NCBI RefSeq assembly: GCF_000519265.1
Contig: NZ_KI912608.1
Coordinates: forward strand, 881,665-945,664
DNA: 64,000 nucleotides
Origin: Desulfonatronum lacustre DSM 10312
Lineage (GTDB): Bacteria; Desulfobacterota; Desulfovibrionia; Desulfovibrionales; Desulfonatronaceae
Reading direction: 5' to 3'
Under the pieces are notes generated by a model. That model ran no database searches. It was not told the origin of the DNA and saw only the letters and a list, made by a program, of their open reading frames with translations. Shown here piece by piece: positions 1 through 9,385 of the stretch. Made by a program: the position numbers and the translations under genes. The first letter of the stretch is position 1, and each line of letters begins with the position of its first letter.

Positions 1-1293
1 ATGGGCCGGGTCTTCGACGTGCCTGCGCCCGAGAACGGCCAATTGGCGCTGATCCAGATCCTTTCCGACAACGACGCGGATGCGTGATTCGAAACGGTCC
101 AGGGACGCTTCCTCCTTCAGGAGGTACTCCCCCGGAAACTGGCGGGACAGCAGTTTCGCGGCCGGGAGGTAACCGATTCCGTAGTGGATGATGGTGCGGG
201 GATGGTCGAAATGGTCGGCGTTTTTTTTCCGGATCACCCGGAAGCCGTTTTTTTCCAGATACGAGCCGACATCGTGAGCAATACGGGTGACGCCGCTGCC
301 GTTGAGCACTTCCACCGGAACGGCTTTCAGGAAATCATGTTGGTTCGTCTGCCGGTCCGGAGTGACAGGCATCCCGGACGATGCCTGTCCGGTGGAAAGT
401 TGAAGCTCCGCGGCCGGGGCGGGGGAGGGCGTGGCGGTGGTTTGGGTTGCGGGATCGACCCGTGGTCCGGCCTGCTCGATCCGACGACGTATGGTGCGAG
501 GTTCAGTCCGATTTCCGGACTTTGGTTCGACCCGTGGTTCGACCTGTGGATCGATGTGGGGGGCGCTCACGGTGTTGCCCGGCGGTCTCGGCATCAGCTT
601 GCGGATCCAGTGGCGCGGCTCGGGCTCGAATTGGGCGGTTTCCGTCTGTTCAATTTCAGTTTGGTTGTCGAACAATGTCGTTGGGTCGACACGGGAAGCG
701 GGGTGTTCCGCATGGGGGTCGCGCTGGAACTTGGCCAGGGCCTGGTCGAACAGGCCTTTCTGTGCATAGGCCATGCCCAGATTGTTCAGAAAGATCGTGT
801 TGCTCTGGTCCAGGGTCACGGCTTTTTGGAAAGCCTCCACAGCCGCTGTGTAGTTGCCCTGGAGAAAGTAGGAGTATCCGAGGTTGTTGTAGATGTAGTC
901 CTGATCCGGGTCCAGGCTCAAGGCCTGCTTGTACAGCGCCACGGCCTGTTCGTAGTTTTCCAGTTTGTCGCAGGATACGGCCATGGCGTTGAGGGCCTTG
1001 ATGTGGTCGGGTTCCAGCAGGAGCACCTTGGCGAATTCATCCACGGCCAGTTTGTGCTGCCCGCGGGTTTGGAAATAGAGGCCCTGCCGAAAATGCATTT
1101 CCGGATTGCGGATGAACGGCCGGGCCGAGGCCACGAGGCGGCGCAGTTCCTGGTCGGACATGGTCGTACGGTGCTGCGTTCCCCAGGGTTGGGGCTCATG
1201 ATTCCTCTCCCACAGGGCGCAACCCGACAATCCCACCGCGATACAGACAGGAATGCCAATTTGTTTCAAATGCTCCCGCAACCCGTTTCCCAT
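1..1293 (-). CDS. TPR lipoprotein with LytR_C-like C-terminal domain (3' end outside window)
   Basis: Reads from an ATG at 1293 without a stop to base 1, so the C-terminus is missing; 431 codons are present. Seen: a short signal sequence with a lipobox (LSGC, Cys25), TPR-type helical repeats at about residues 50-165 (motifs such as NNLGYSYFLQGNY), a proline/arginine-rich linker at about 190-310, then a segment beginning VEVLNGSG near residue 324. That motif is typical of the LytR_C (LytR/CpsA/Psr C-terminal) domain. It follows tadD by 41 bp on the same strand and is probably the last gene of the Tad operon. Expected role: an outer-membrane or periplasmic assembly factor for the pilus; the LytR_C half has no assigned biochemical role. 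The domain reading is firm for TPR, good for LytR_C. Confidence 0.8.
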   Translation of the reverse strand, partial: MGNGLREHLKQIGIPVCIAVGLSGCALWERNHEPQPWGTQHRTTMSDQELRRLVASARPFIRNPEMHFRQGLYFQTRGQHKLAVDEFAKVLLLEPDHIKALNAMAVSCDKLENYEQAVALYKQALSLDPDQDYIYNNLGYSYFLQGNYTAAVEAFQKAVTLDQSNTIFLNNLGMAYAQKGLFDQALAKFQRDPHAEHPASRVDPTTLFDNQTEIEQTETAQFEPEPRHWIRKLMPRPPGNTVSAPHIDPQVEPRVEPKSGNRTEPRTIRRRIEQAGPRVDPATQTTATPSPAPAAELQLSTGQASSGMPVTPDRQTNQHDFLKAVPVEVLNGSGVTRIAHDVGSYLEKNGFRVIRKKNADHFDHPRTIIHYGIGYLPAAKLLSRQFPGEYLLKEEASLDRFESRIRVVVGKDLDQRQLAVLGRRHVEDPAH

Positions 1294-1334
1294 AATTGAC
1301 CCACCGTTTTTGAGTTTTGAACCGCTCGCTTCGA

Positions 1335-2231
1335 TCACTGCTCCTTCCCCAAACCCAATCTGGCTCGTTTCAGATTTTCGCCGGCCATGACGTAGAATCC
1401 CGGTTCGTGTTCGATGGCTTTTTCGAAAGAGCGGATGGCGTCTTCGTAACGGTTCTTGTTCAGGTAGACGCTGCCCAGGTTGTTGTAGGCCTGGGATTCG
1501 GTGCCGCCCTTGCGGAAGGCTTCCAAGGCGGCCTGGTAATGTCCCAGGTTGGAGAGGGCCAGGCCCAGGTTGTTGTAGACCCGGCGGTCCTGGAAATTAT
1601 GTTCCAGGGCCTTGTTGAAGGCGGCAACGGCCTTTTCGAAATTCCGGGACATGGTGAAGGAAACACCCAGGTTGTTGTACAGGGAGCCTTCGCCGGGCCG
1701 CAGGGTAATGGCCTTTTGGTGTTCGATCAGGGCCAGGGCGGTTTCGCCCCGGAGGTCGTGGATCATGCCCAGGTAGGCCCGGGATCGCCACAGGTCCGGG
1801 TTCAGACGCAGGGCCTGCTGCAGGCTGAGCAGGGCCTGGTCGAGGTTCCCGGCCTGGAAAGAGGCCCGCCCCATTCCTTCGTGGGCCAGTTCAAAATCGG
1901 GATTCTTGGCCAGAATTCGCTGGAATTCGCTGACAGCTTCCTGGTTGTGTTCCCCGTGAACAAAGACCAGACCCCGCTTGTACCTCGCGCTGAGATTGTC
2001 CGGGTTCTGTTCCAGGGCGCGGTCGAACTGGAACAGCGCCATCTGCAGGTTGTTGCCGGCCAGCAGGGCATCGCCCAACCGTTCGTGCTCCCGGCTGGTG
2101 ATGGTCAATCCGTCATCCCGGACCAGAGATATCTGTTGCTTGGCCGTACAGGAAATCATTCCCACGCTGAGGAGCAGTATCGTTGTCCAGCATGTCGCAA
2201 CCCCCATCATTCCAGCCTTGCGTTGTCTCAT
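1335..2231 (-). CDS. tadD: TadD-like TPR lipoprotein of the Flp/Tad pilus system
   Basis: 298 aa. N-terminal hydrophobic stretch ends in a lipobox-like GMISC (Cys28), then about six or seven TPR units fill the protein (LGVSFTMSRNFEKAVAAF, LGLALSNLGHYQAALEAF and similar). TadD is the TPR lipoprotein, related to PilF/PilW, that helps the secretin of Tad systems assemble in the outer membrane. Position fits: it follows tadC after a 283-bp gap that holds a repeat and hairpins. It starts MRQRKAGMMG; Met8 or Met9 is also possible. The assignment rests on architecture and synteny, since TPR proteins are poorly separated by sequence alone. Confidence 0.8.
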   Translation of the reverse strand: MRQRKAGMMGVATCWTTILLLSVGMISCTAKQQISLVRDDGLTITSREHERLGDALLAGNNLQMALFQFDRALEQNPDNLSARYKRGLVFVHGEHNQEAVSEFQRILAKNPDFELAHEGMGRASFQAGNLDQALLSLQQALRLNPDLWRSRAYLGMIHDLRGETALALIEHQKAITLRPGEGSLYNNLGVSFTMSRNFEKAVAAFNKALEHNFQDRRVYNNLGLALSNLGHYQAALEAFRKGGTESQAYNNLGSVYLNKNRYEDAIRSFEKAIEHEPGFYVMAGENLKRARLGLGKEQ

Positions 2232-2382
2232 GATTCGATCCTTCGTCCAGCGTTGGCGAGGTCCGCCGGAATGGCCACGGTTGATTGATTATGAACGTGA
2301 ATGATACTCAGTATTCCGCATTGTTGACGCCTGCCCCGGTAATAGCCCAAAAACTCCGGGCAACTCTTTTCATAATACCTAG

Positions 2383-2415
2383 AAACCCTGGGCAGACAGG
2401 CAAGATGCCTGTCCC
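2383..2415 (+). repeat. 33-bp repeat, copy 1 of an inverted pair flanking tadCBA
   Basis: Bases 2383-2415 are identical to the reverse complement of 6098-6130. Each copy has an inner hairpin with 8-base arms, GACAGGCA and TGCCTGTC, around a 3-base loop. It lies in the 283-bp gap between tadC and tadD. The same gap has a second hairpin near 2440-2460 (CGCCC, then GGGCG). These could act as transcript-stabilising or attenuating structures inside the operon. Confidence 0.75.
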
Positions 2416-2514
2416 GCTATAGAACAGATACCTGCCCCAGGTCGCCCGTGAAGGGCGGCCTAGGGATTTAGTGTCGGGTAGGTGTCGGGTCGGATGTTGC
2501 ATCGTTGCGGTGCG

Positions 2515-3483
2515 CTACATCTGGATCAGTGTCCGATAAATCTGAATCATTCCAGGGCCAAGGATGACCACGAACAGTGCTGGAAAAATAAAGAGGATCA
2601 TGGGGAACAGCATCTTGACCGGCAACTGGGCGGCCACGGTTTCGGCGCGTTGAAAACGCTGCGTGCGCATGCTGTCGGAGTAGACCTTCAAGGCCTGGCT
2701 GACGCTGGTGCCGAATTTGTCCGTTTGGATGAGCAGGGTCGTCAGATTGTGCATTTCGGAGAGATCCGTGCGCATGGCCAGGTTCTTCAAGGCGTCATGG
2801 CGCAGCATTCCGGCCCGAAGCTCCAATGAGTAGAGCATCAGTTCGTCGCTCAGTGTTTGGTTGTCGAGCCGGATTTCGTTGGCCACTCGTTGCATGCTGG
2901 CGTCCATGCCCATGCCCGCTTCAACCCCCACAACCAGCATGTCCAATGCGTCAGGAAAGCCGTCCAGGATGATTTGTTTGCGTTTGAGCGTCCTGTTGTA
3001 AAGGAGCAGGTCTGGCAGGTAATAACCGGTCAGGGCCGCTGCCGTGAGAGCCAGGATCATGACTGTCGGAGAGATGGTTATGTGGGGGGTGGAAAGCTTG
3101 AACAACAGAATACCCGAGGGCAGGAGCAGGGCCAGAAGGAACTTCGTGCCCCAGAAGACGGCAGGGGCCCCTTCGCTCCGGATTCCGGCCTTCAGAAATC
3201 GGACCCGCATCCGGGAATGTTCCGCGACGCTGTCCTTGGTGATTTTGCTTCCCAGCAGGCCGATGAGGTCGTAGACCATGCCTCCCTTGGAAGATGACTT
3301 CTGGTTTTTGCCCTGAACCGGTTCAGCCGTGGAAGCGGAGAGGGGAAAGCGGGCTCTTTCCAGGAGCGCTCGTTGTCGCGCGGCGTGCCGAGTGTGCTGA
3401 ACAACGCCGAACAGCAGCAATACGAAGGAAAATGCAAGCATGCCCACGCCGGCAAGCAGCAAATGATCTCCTTGAATAGGCAT
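2515..3483 (-). CDS. tadC: TadC, inner-membrane platform protein of Tad pilus
   Basis: 322 aa, with a T2SSF (GspF) domain in the middle third (DGFPDALDMLVVGVEAGMGM, then HNLTTLLIQTDKFGTSVSQA). Hydrophobic segments are seen near residues 8-28, about 115-165 in two stretches, and at the C-terminus (MLFPMILFIFPALFVVILGP). With TadB it forms the inner-membrane core that couples the TadA ATPase to Flp pilin assembly. It starts 18 bp after the tadB stop, with CGGAG upstream of the ATG, so the two are translated together. Length and order are normal for the family. Confidence 0.93.
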   Translation of the reverse strand: MPIQGDHLLLAGVGMLAFSFVLLLFGVVQHTRHAARQRALLERARFPLSASTAEPVQGKNQKSSSKGGMVYDLIGLLGSKITKDSVAEHSRMRVRFLKAGIRSEGAPAVFWGTKFLLALLLPSGILLFKLSTPHITISPTVMILALTAAALTGYYLPDLLLYNRTLKRKQIILDGFPDALDMLVVGVEAGMGMDASMQRVANEIRLDNQTLSDELMLYSLELRAGMLRHDALKNLAMRTDLSEMHNLTTLLIQTDKFGTSVSQALKVYSDSMRTQRFQRAETVAAQLPVKMLFPMILFIFPALFVVILGPGMIQIYRTLIQM

Positions 3484-3501
3484 TTTTGACTCCGAAAATG
3501 T

Positions 3502-4467
3502 CTAGACCTTGATTTTGACCATGTTCTTCATGACGATTGCCCCGAAAATCATCATGATCGAGGCTCCGCCAAGCAGGAACCAACCTATGGTTTCCTCAAA
3601 CATGACGCTCATATAGTCGGGGTTCAAAAAGTAGATCACGATTCCGATAAAAAACGGCAGAATCAGGAGCACGTACATGGAAAGCACGGCCTCAGCCGCC
3701 AGGGCCTTGACTTTTCCGAACAGCTTGAATCGCTCCCGGATCAATGTAGCGATTTTGTCGATGATTTCGGCAAGATTGCCGCCGGTTTCCCGTTGGAGGA
3801 TAACCGCTACCACGAAAAAGTTCAGATCCTTGCACTCCACACGCTCGGTCATTTTTCGCAGGGCCTCGGGAACGCCCACGCCGAAGTTGATTTCGTCCAG
3901 GGTGGTTTCAAACTCCGGTCCCAAGGGGTCCTCGAATTCTTCCGCCGCGAGCTGCATGCCCGTACTGAAGGCGTGGCCGGCCCGCAGGGACCGGGCAATC
4001 AGGTCCAGGGCCTCGGGCAGTTGCCGCATGAATTTGGCGGACCTTTTTTTCTTCTGCCTGGACAGATAGACAAAGGGCGACAAGCCGCCCGCCAATCCTG
4101 CGCCGAAAGCCGGAAGAGTCGAATATTTCAGGGAGACGAGCAAATAAAACGACATGAACAACAGCACGCTCAAGAGAATGAAGAATCCGGCGGAACGGCG
4201 GGCATTGGCCTGGAGGAGCAATCGATTCAGTTGATGGGCCGGGGAGAATCGCAACAGGATGGAATTGAAGGTCTTGATTTCGCTGAGAACTAATTTGCGT
4301 GTGATTTCAGAAACTTCTTGTCTTTCCTCTCGCAAGGCGATTCGTTTCAATTTGCGACGGATCGCAGCCCGGTCAGGATTTGTGATCATCTGATAGGAGT
4401 AGTACGCTGCTTGCAGCATAATCACCGTGACGATGAAAAGAATCGCAGCTATTGCGTAGATGTTCAT
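3502..4467 (-). CDS. tadB: TadB, inner-membrane platform protein of Tad pilus
   Basis: 321 aa. N-terminal transmembrane helix at about residues 3-25, two central helices at about 95-135, the conserved T2SSF core (LPEALDLIARSLRAGHAFST, then FGVGVPEALRKM and QRETGGNLAEIIDKIA), and a C-terminal hydrophobic pair ending in MIFGAIVMKNMVKIKV. It is the partner of TadC. It sits between tadA (123-bp gap) and tadC (18 bp). The ETGGNL motif is a strong family mark. Confidence 0.94.
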   Translation of the reverse strand: MNIYAIAAILFIVTVIMLQAAYYSYQMITNPDRAAIRRKLKRIALREERQEVSEITRKLVLSEIKTFNSILLRFSPAHQLNRLLLQANARRSAGFFILLSVLLFMSFYLLVSLKYSTLPAFGAGLAGGLSPFVYLSRQKKKRSAKFMRQLPEALDLIARSLRAGHAFSTGMQLAAEEFEDPLGPEFETTLDEINFGVGVPEALRKMTERVECKDLNFFVVAVILQRETGGNLAEIIDKIATLIRERFKLFGKVKALAAEAVLSMYVLLILPFFIGIVIYFLNPDYMSVMFEETIGWFLLGGASIMMIFGAIVMKNMVKIKV

Positions 4468-4590
4468 ACCCGCCTCCCCGCGCTGCCCGGTTCGTTGAAC
4501 ATTCCGATCGCAGCGTGATGCATACAGATTAACCTCTCAGGCTTGCTCGAAGGGTTGAGCGAACCTCGATGAAGAACTTTCAAGAATCTG

Positions 4591-5964
4591 TCATATCTCA
4601 TGAATTTTATCCGGATTGAAAATTTTTTGATCTATTGGAATGCCGTATTGGGTGAACTTTTCCACAAACCTCGGCCTCACTCCGCTGAATCGGAAAAATC
4701 CCCTGATTTTTCCGTCGTTGTCGATGCTCTTGGTGGTGAAGGCGAATATTTCCTGGGTGGTGATGACGTTGCCTTCCATGCCGGTGATTTCCTGGATGCT
4801 GGTGACTTTTCGAGTGCCGTCGGTCAGGCGGGCGGTCTGGATGACCACCTGGATGGCGGAACTGATGAACCGACGCATGAAATCCGAAGAAATATCCAGG
4901 TTGGCCATGGAAACCATGCTTTCCAGACGCATCAGGGCGTCCCGGGGGGAGTTGGCGTGGATGGTGGTCAATGATCCGTCATGGCCGGTATTCATGGCCT
5001 GAAGCATGTCAAAAGCCTCCTGTCCCCGCACTTCGCCGACGATGATTCTGTCAGGCCGCATCCGCAGGCTGTTGCGCACGAGATCCCTGGCGGTCACTTC
5101 GCCCCTGCCTTCGATATTCGAGGGCCTTGTTTCCAGACGGACCACATGATCCTGCTTGAGCTGCAATTCCGCCGCGTCCTCAATGGTGATGACCCGTTCA
5201 GATACGGGCACGAATTGGGAGAGGACGTTCAACAGGGTGGTTTTTCCGCTGCCGGTGCCTCCGGAAATCAGGACATTCAAACGGGAACGGACGATTCCCT
5301 TCAGGATTTCACCTATTTCCGGAGTCATTGCCCGGAGCATTATCAAGTCTTCCAGCATCAGGGGATCGCGTCCGAATCTGCGGATGGAGAGAATTGGTCC
5401 GTCCAGGGCCAGGGGAGGGATGATCACGTTTACCCGGGAACCGTCGGCCAGTCGCGCATCCACCATGGGCGAGGATTCATCGATCCGCCGGCCCACGGAG
5501 GAGACGATCTTGTCGATGATTTTCATCAAATGTGAGTTATCCTTGAATGACGACTCGGACAGTTCAAGTTTCCCGAAGCGCTCCACGTAGATCTGGTTGT
5601 GAGTGTTGACCAGGATGTCGGCGATGGTGTCGTCCTTGAGATATGGTTCCAGCGGACCCAGCCCCAGGACTTCGTCTTCGATATCCTGGAAAAGTCGTTC
5701 TCTCTCGCTCAGGTTCAGGGGGACTTTTTTGAACCCGTTTTCGTCCATGATTCTGCCCAGCAAAGTCCGGATCTGGGATTTCAAAACACTGCGTTCCAAG
5801 GAATCCAGCAGCGTCAGGTCCACGAGATCCAATAGCCGCGAATGGATATTGCTTTTGAGCTGAAAATAGTCATCGCTCACTTTTCGTGCAGTCGGCGCTT
5901 CGACAACAGGACGGGAGGGCGGGCTGGGGGCTTCTTCGATTGTTTTCTTGCTGTTGAAAAACAT
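4591..5964 (-). CDS. tadA: TadA/CpaF, Tad pilus assembly ATPase
   Basis: Secretion ATPase of the VirB11/GspE superfamily that powers Flp pilus assembly in the cytoplasm. Counting from the ATG at 5964: Walker A GGTGSGKT at about 235-242, an acidic box DAAEL near 263, Walker B with RIIVGEVRG at about 306-314, and a His box [11 protein letters not shown] at about 328-338. An upstream in-frame ATG at 6000 exists, but 5964 has GGAGAAG at a proper distance and begins [11 protein letters not shown], so I take that start (457 aa). All catalytic motifs are intact. The gap upstream to tadZ carries copy 2 of the 33-bp repeat. Confidence 0.95.
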   Translation of the reverse strand: MFFNSKKTIEEAPSPPSRPVVEAPTARKVSDDYFQLKSNIHSRLLDLVDLTLLDSLERSVLKSQIRTLLGRIMDENGFKKVPLNLSERERLFQDIEDEVLGLGPLEPYLKDDTIADILVNTHNQIYVERFGKLELSESSFKDNSHLMKIIDKIVSSVGRRIDESSPMVDARLADGSRVNVIIPPLALDGPILSIRRFGRDPLMLEDLIMLRAMTPEIGEILKGIVRSRLNVLISGGTGSGKTTLLNVLSQFVPVSERVITIEDAAELQLKQDHVVRLETRPSNIEGRGEVTARDLVRNSLRMRPDRIIVGEVRGQEAFDMLQAMNTGHDGSLTTIHANSPRDALMRLESMVSMANLDISSDFMRRFISSAIQVVIQTARLTDGTRKVTSIQEITGMEGNVITTQEIFAFTTKSIDNDGKIRGFFRFSGVRPRFVEKFTQYGIPIDQKIFNPDKIHEI

Positions 5965-6097
5965 GCGGACTTCTCCACTCAACCAGGTGTTTGCTCGCAA
6001 TTTGATAACTGCTCAAAAAAACAGGCATTCTCCACCGGGCAGCCGTTACACATAATGCAACTTCTGCCTTATTCGGACGACATAGAAACACAGTAGT

Positions 6098-6130
6098 GGG
6101 ACAGGCATCTTGCCTGTCTGCCCAGGGTTT
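6098..6130 (-). repeat. 33-bp repeat, copy 2 of an inverted pair flanking tadCBA
   Basis: Exact inverted copy of 2383-2415. It abuts the tadZ stop codon at 6131-6133 and contains the hairpin GACAGGCA/TGCCTGTC. The two copies face each other across 3.7 kb of tadC, tadB and tadA. Confidence 0.75.
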
Positions 6131-7282
6131 TCAAAACAGCCACCACGATTTTTTCTTGGCCGCTTTGTCGCCCTCCGCGGGGGACAGGGATTCGGCCAAT
6201 TGTTTAAAGCTTTTGGTGATCTCCTCTTTGGCCGCGAATTTGGCCAGGGGCTGGCCCTTGTTGATGGCCGATATCGTGGTGGCATAATCATTGGGGACGG
6301 TCCAAAACACCTTCTGGCCCAGGGAACGCTCCACGTCTTCCAGAGTGATGCTGGTTTTTTTCATGTATCTGTTCAGAATGATATGGATTTTGTTTTGCTC
6401 CGGGTATCCAAGGTCGCGAAAGGAGCGCAGCAGTTTGTTGGTGGTGGCCAGGCATGGCAGACTCTGAACGGAAACAAGGAAAAGCATGTCGGATTTTTCC
6501 ATGAACTTCAGGGTATTGTCGTTCATCACCTGCCCCACGTCCACGATTATGAAATCGAACATCTGGATCAGAACGTCCAGCAGATGCTGGATGACTTCCG
6601 GTGTGGCAAGGTACTGGCTTTCCATGTATCCGGGAGAAGGCAGGACCTGGACTCCAGAGGGATCCACGGCCAGGATGTTTTTTAGGAACGTGGAATCCAG
6701 CCGGGAGATGTTCTTGATGATTTCACTCCAAGTGTAGGCGGGTTCGATTTCCATGAACAGCGGAATGTCGCCGAAGAGGTTCATGTCCAGCAAAACAACG
6801 GATGTCGGCTGCTTCTGATTCGCCAGGCTCACGGCCAGATTCACGGCGACGGTCGTGGTTCCTACTCCGCCTTTGCTGCCGGAAACGGTGATGATTCGCC
6901 CCCTGTTCTTCCGGCCGGCGTCGTCGACGCCCTTTCGACGGTCCATGAACCGTTCCAGAGCGGCCTGGATCTCTGCATCCTCCGCGTTGGGGCCGAAAAA
7001 TTCCCTTGCTCCCGCCCGGATGGCCTTCAGCAGAATAGCCTGGTCCGGGTTGCCGGAAGCCAGGAATATTTCCCTGGCTGATCCATTCCCGGCAACCTGC
7101 TGCACCAGCTTGAAATCCGCATCCACATCCGGGCTCAATTCGAGAATCAGGAGGTCAGTGGGGCCGGTATCCGTTTCTTTTTGCAGTTCAAGCTGCTTAA
7201 AACGGCCGATAACATGCTCAAGCTGCTTTCTGAGACCATGATTCTGAATTCTCAATCTGATATGGGATGTTTCAGCCGACAT
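6131..7282 (-). CDS. tadZ: TadZ/CpaE, MinD/ParA-type ATPase for pilus localisation
   Basis: 383 aa. The N-terminal 120 residues look like the atypical receiver domain of CpaE/TadZ proteins. Then comes a deviant Walker A, KGGVGTTT, at about 137-144, followed by DMNLFGD and FDFIIVDVGQ (Walker B region). TadZ proteins are polar hub ATPases that place the Tad machine. The Walker A has the signature lysine (SGSKGGVGTTT), unlike some degenerate CpaE proteins, so ATP binding is likely. It starts with ATG at 7282 after GGAGG and lies 44 bp from the TadG-like gene. Confidence 0.92.
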   Translation of the reverse strand: MSAETSHIRLRIQNHGLRKQLEHVIGRFKQLELQKETDTGPTDLLILELSPDVDADFKLVQQVAGNGSAREIFLASGNPDQAILLKAIRAGAREFFGPNAEDAEIQAALERFMDRRKGVDDAGRKNRGRIITVSGSKGGVGTTTVAVNLAVSLANQKQPTSVVLLDMNLFGDIPLFMEIEPAYTWSEIIKNISRLDSTFLKNILAVDPSGVQVLPSPGYMESQYLATPEVIQHLLDVLIQMFDFIIVDVGQVMNDNTLKFMEKSDMLFLVSVQSLPCLATTNKLLRSFRDLGYPEQNKIHIILNRYMKKTSITLEDVERSLGQKVFWTVPNDYATTISAINKGQPLAKFAAKEEITKSFKQLAESLSPAEGDKAAKKKSWWLF

Positions 7283-7326
7283 TGCTCCTCCACTTCTGTT
7301 AAGGGGCCAGAATGTTTCCCGTCGCG

Positions 7327-8688
7327 TTACTGAATGAGCCGCAGTTTGATCTGTCTGGCCACTTCCTGGAAAATGGCCTCCAGGTCCGAGGAATTGGGCG
7401 TGTAGTAGGTGAAGGAGGGGCCGCTGGATATGGCTTCCAGAAAACCCTCGTCCACATTACCGAGACCGATGGCGTAGATCTTGATGTTTCGGTCCTTTAA
7501 GACCTGGATGTTATCCAGGGACTTGGTCCTGGCCACGTTGCAGATGTGCCGGGCCATTCGGGAAAAATAATTCGAGTCCGGCTGATTGTCGTCATACGGG
7601 CTGGACCATTTGGCGCATTGAGCCGCCGGGTAGGGGGAGGCATTGGGCCGGGGAATGGGCCGCTCTTCAAATATTTCCCATTTGGTGTTCAGATATCTGG
7701 TAAACGTTTGGTTCCACCACCATCCGCTCGTATAGCCGCAGCTTGTCAGGGGGGTTGCGGCGGTCCGCAATCCGTCGCCGGTGTCGCGGGGATCAATGCT
7801 CAGCCATGTCTCCACGCTGTGGTTTCCCAACTGAGTGTGTACCACGGGGGTTTCGTTCGGCCGGCAATTGCTGGTCACCACCCCCACGGCGTCATGGACG
7901 ATGTTGTTGTGACGGAAGGTTCCCCGGAATGCCGTGGGGTTGCCGTCGGAAAAAAAGACCATGAACTGCTCCACCCGCTGGTCCCCGGGAATTCCGCTCT
8001 GATCCGCGAACTGCGCCCCGGAGCGGGTGACGGCGTCCTCGATGTTTGTTGCTCCCACGGCTTGTAGGTTGGTAATGGCCGTATTCATGGCCGTGACGTA
8101 ATTGGTGCCCATGGGGCGGTTCACCGTCACGGAGGTGGCGAAGGAGACCAGTCCCATCCTGTCCGTGTCCTGGGTATCCTCGAAAAAGTCCACAAAGGAT
8201 CTGGCCGCGGACTTCAGATTGGTCATCGGGGTTCCGCTCATGGAGCCCGAGCGGTCCAGAACCACCATGATTTCGACTTCCTTTTTCTGGGCCACGCCTT
8301 CACTGCTGATTGCCGTCACGTCCATGCCGAACAGCCGGGACAGGGTGGCCTGGGCCGAGACCTGTCCCACGACTCGAACCCTGTTAAAGGGCTCCCGCGT
8401 TCCGGTGAAGATGACGGCTTCCGAGCCGGATAGCGGCGTGCCGAGAAATCCCGGGGAAAAGTTCTCGTATCCGAAATCCTCGGCAATGACTTCCGGAGCC
8501 ACATAGGGGTTGGAGATGTTGGCCGCCGCGGAAAGGGCCGCGGAGTCGGCGGCTTTGGACAGTTCCGAGCGGACCAGGTACCAGTAGCCGACTTCGTAGG
8601 CCAGGGCAGTGAATCCGAGCAGAACCATGAGCATGACCGCGAAGGTGACCAGCACCGCTCCCTGTTCGTTTGCGCCTTTTCTGTTCAT
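7327..8688 (-). CDS. tadG: TadG-like pilus protein with von Willebrand A domain
   Basis: 453 aa. The N-terminus (EQGAVLVTFAVMLMVLLGF) is the TadE/TadG-type hydrophobic segment, followed by the YEVGYWYLVRSELSKAADSA region found in Flp-associated TadG proteins. A VWA domain runs from about residue 138 to the end. Its MIDAS motif is DRSGSMS (Asp145, Ser147, Ser149), so metal-dependent adhesion is plausible. VWA-TadG proteins are tied to surface attachment in other bacteria. It is the first of three consecutive genes with TadE/G-like N-terminal helices (7327-9865). Confidence 0.9.
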   Translation of the reverse strand: MNRKGANEQGAVLVTFAVMLMVLLGFTALAYEVGYWYLVRSELSKAADSAALSAAANISNPYVAPEVIAEDFGYENFSPGFLGTPLSGSEAVIFTGTREPFNRVRVVGQVSAQATLSRLFGMDVTAISSEGVAQKKEVEIMVVLDRSGSMSGTPMTNLKSAARSFVDFFEDTQDTDRMGLVSFATSVTVNRPMGTNYVTAMNTAITNLQAVGATNIEDAVTRSGAQFADQSGIPGDQRVEQFMVFFSDGNPTAFRGTFRHNNIVHDAVGVVTSNCRPNETPVVHTQLGNHSVETWLSIDPRDTGDGLRTAATPLTSCGYTSGWWWNQTFTRYLNTKWEIFEERPIPRPNASPYPAAQCAKWSSPYDDNQPDSNYFSRMARHICNVARTKSLDNIQVLKDRNIKIYAIGLGNVDEGFLEAISSGPSFTYYTPNSSDLEAIFQEVARQIKLRLIQ

Positions 8689-8720
8689 CTGTACCTCCAG
8701 GGCTCCGACTCGGAGTGCAG

Positions 8721-9341
8721 TCAGATCTGCACGAACTGCAGAACGCTGCGGCTGCCGATGATCATTCCGCCGTCATCGGGAAACAGGTTCTCCCGGAGAA
8801 AATTGGGCAGCGGCGTCACCGGGCGAAAATGAAAAAAGACCTCCACCACCACCACTTCCGAGATGATCGAGGTGTTGTGCGTTTCATTGAATAGGAGATA
8901 GGTGTAGATGGTTTCGGTAAACCCCATGTTCAGACGGTTTTCATGGATGCTGCTGGAAGCGTTCAGGCTGCCGCGACTGCTTACGCTCGCTATCCGGGGA
9001 ACCCGCAAATCCTCGGGAATCCCCGTGCCCGCCCGCACCCGGGTGATGAGGATTCTGCCTTCCCCGTGCAGGTCGAGAGGTTCGGCGGAAGCCTGGAGCA
9101 TGTTCAGCAGCTGATCGCCGGATTTGAATCCGCGGGAGGCGATGCTTCCTCCTTCCCGGCTGACATTGGTCACGATGAGTCTGGCGTGGAAAAGCCTGCC
9201 GAAATCGATGACCACGAAGGCAAGCAAAGCCAGCAGGGGAAGGATCAGGGCGAACTCAATGAGCGCGACGCCTTGTTCTCCGTTTCGCGGCGTCCGATGA
9301 CGACTTCGGCGGCATGCTTGCAAAAAGTTGCGGCCTTTCAT
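8721..9341 (-). CDS. TadE-family pseudopilin-like protein
   Basis: 206 aa. The basic N-terminus is followed by GEQGVALIEFALILPLLALL, the TadE signature: Gly then Glu at position +5 and a hydrophobic helix at about residues 25-45. TadE and TadF are minor pilins cut by the same prepilin peptidase as Flp. The rest of the protein is a soluble periplasmic domain without recognised motifs. It lies between the second TadE-like gene (44-bp gap) and the VWA-TadG gene (32-bp gap). Confidence 0.88.
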   Translation of the reverse strand: MKGRNFLQACRRSRHRTPRNGEQGVALIEFALILPLLALLAFVVIDFGRLFHARLIVTNVSREGGSIASRGFKSGDQLLNMLQASAEPLDLHGEGRILITRVRAGTGIPEDLRVPRIASVSSRGSLNASSSIHENRLNMGFTETIYTYLLFNETHNTSIISEVVVVEVFFHFRPVTPLPNFLRENLFPDDGGMIIGSRSVLQFVQI

Positions 9342-9385
9342 GGCGATTCTCCAATGGCTCCGGTCTTCACGAGGCCTTCTCGGAC

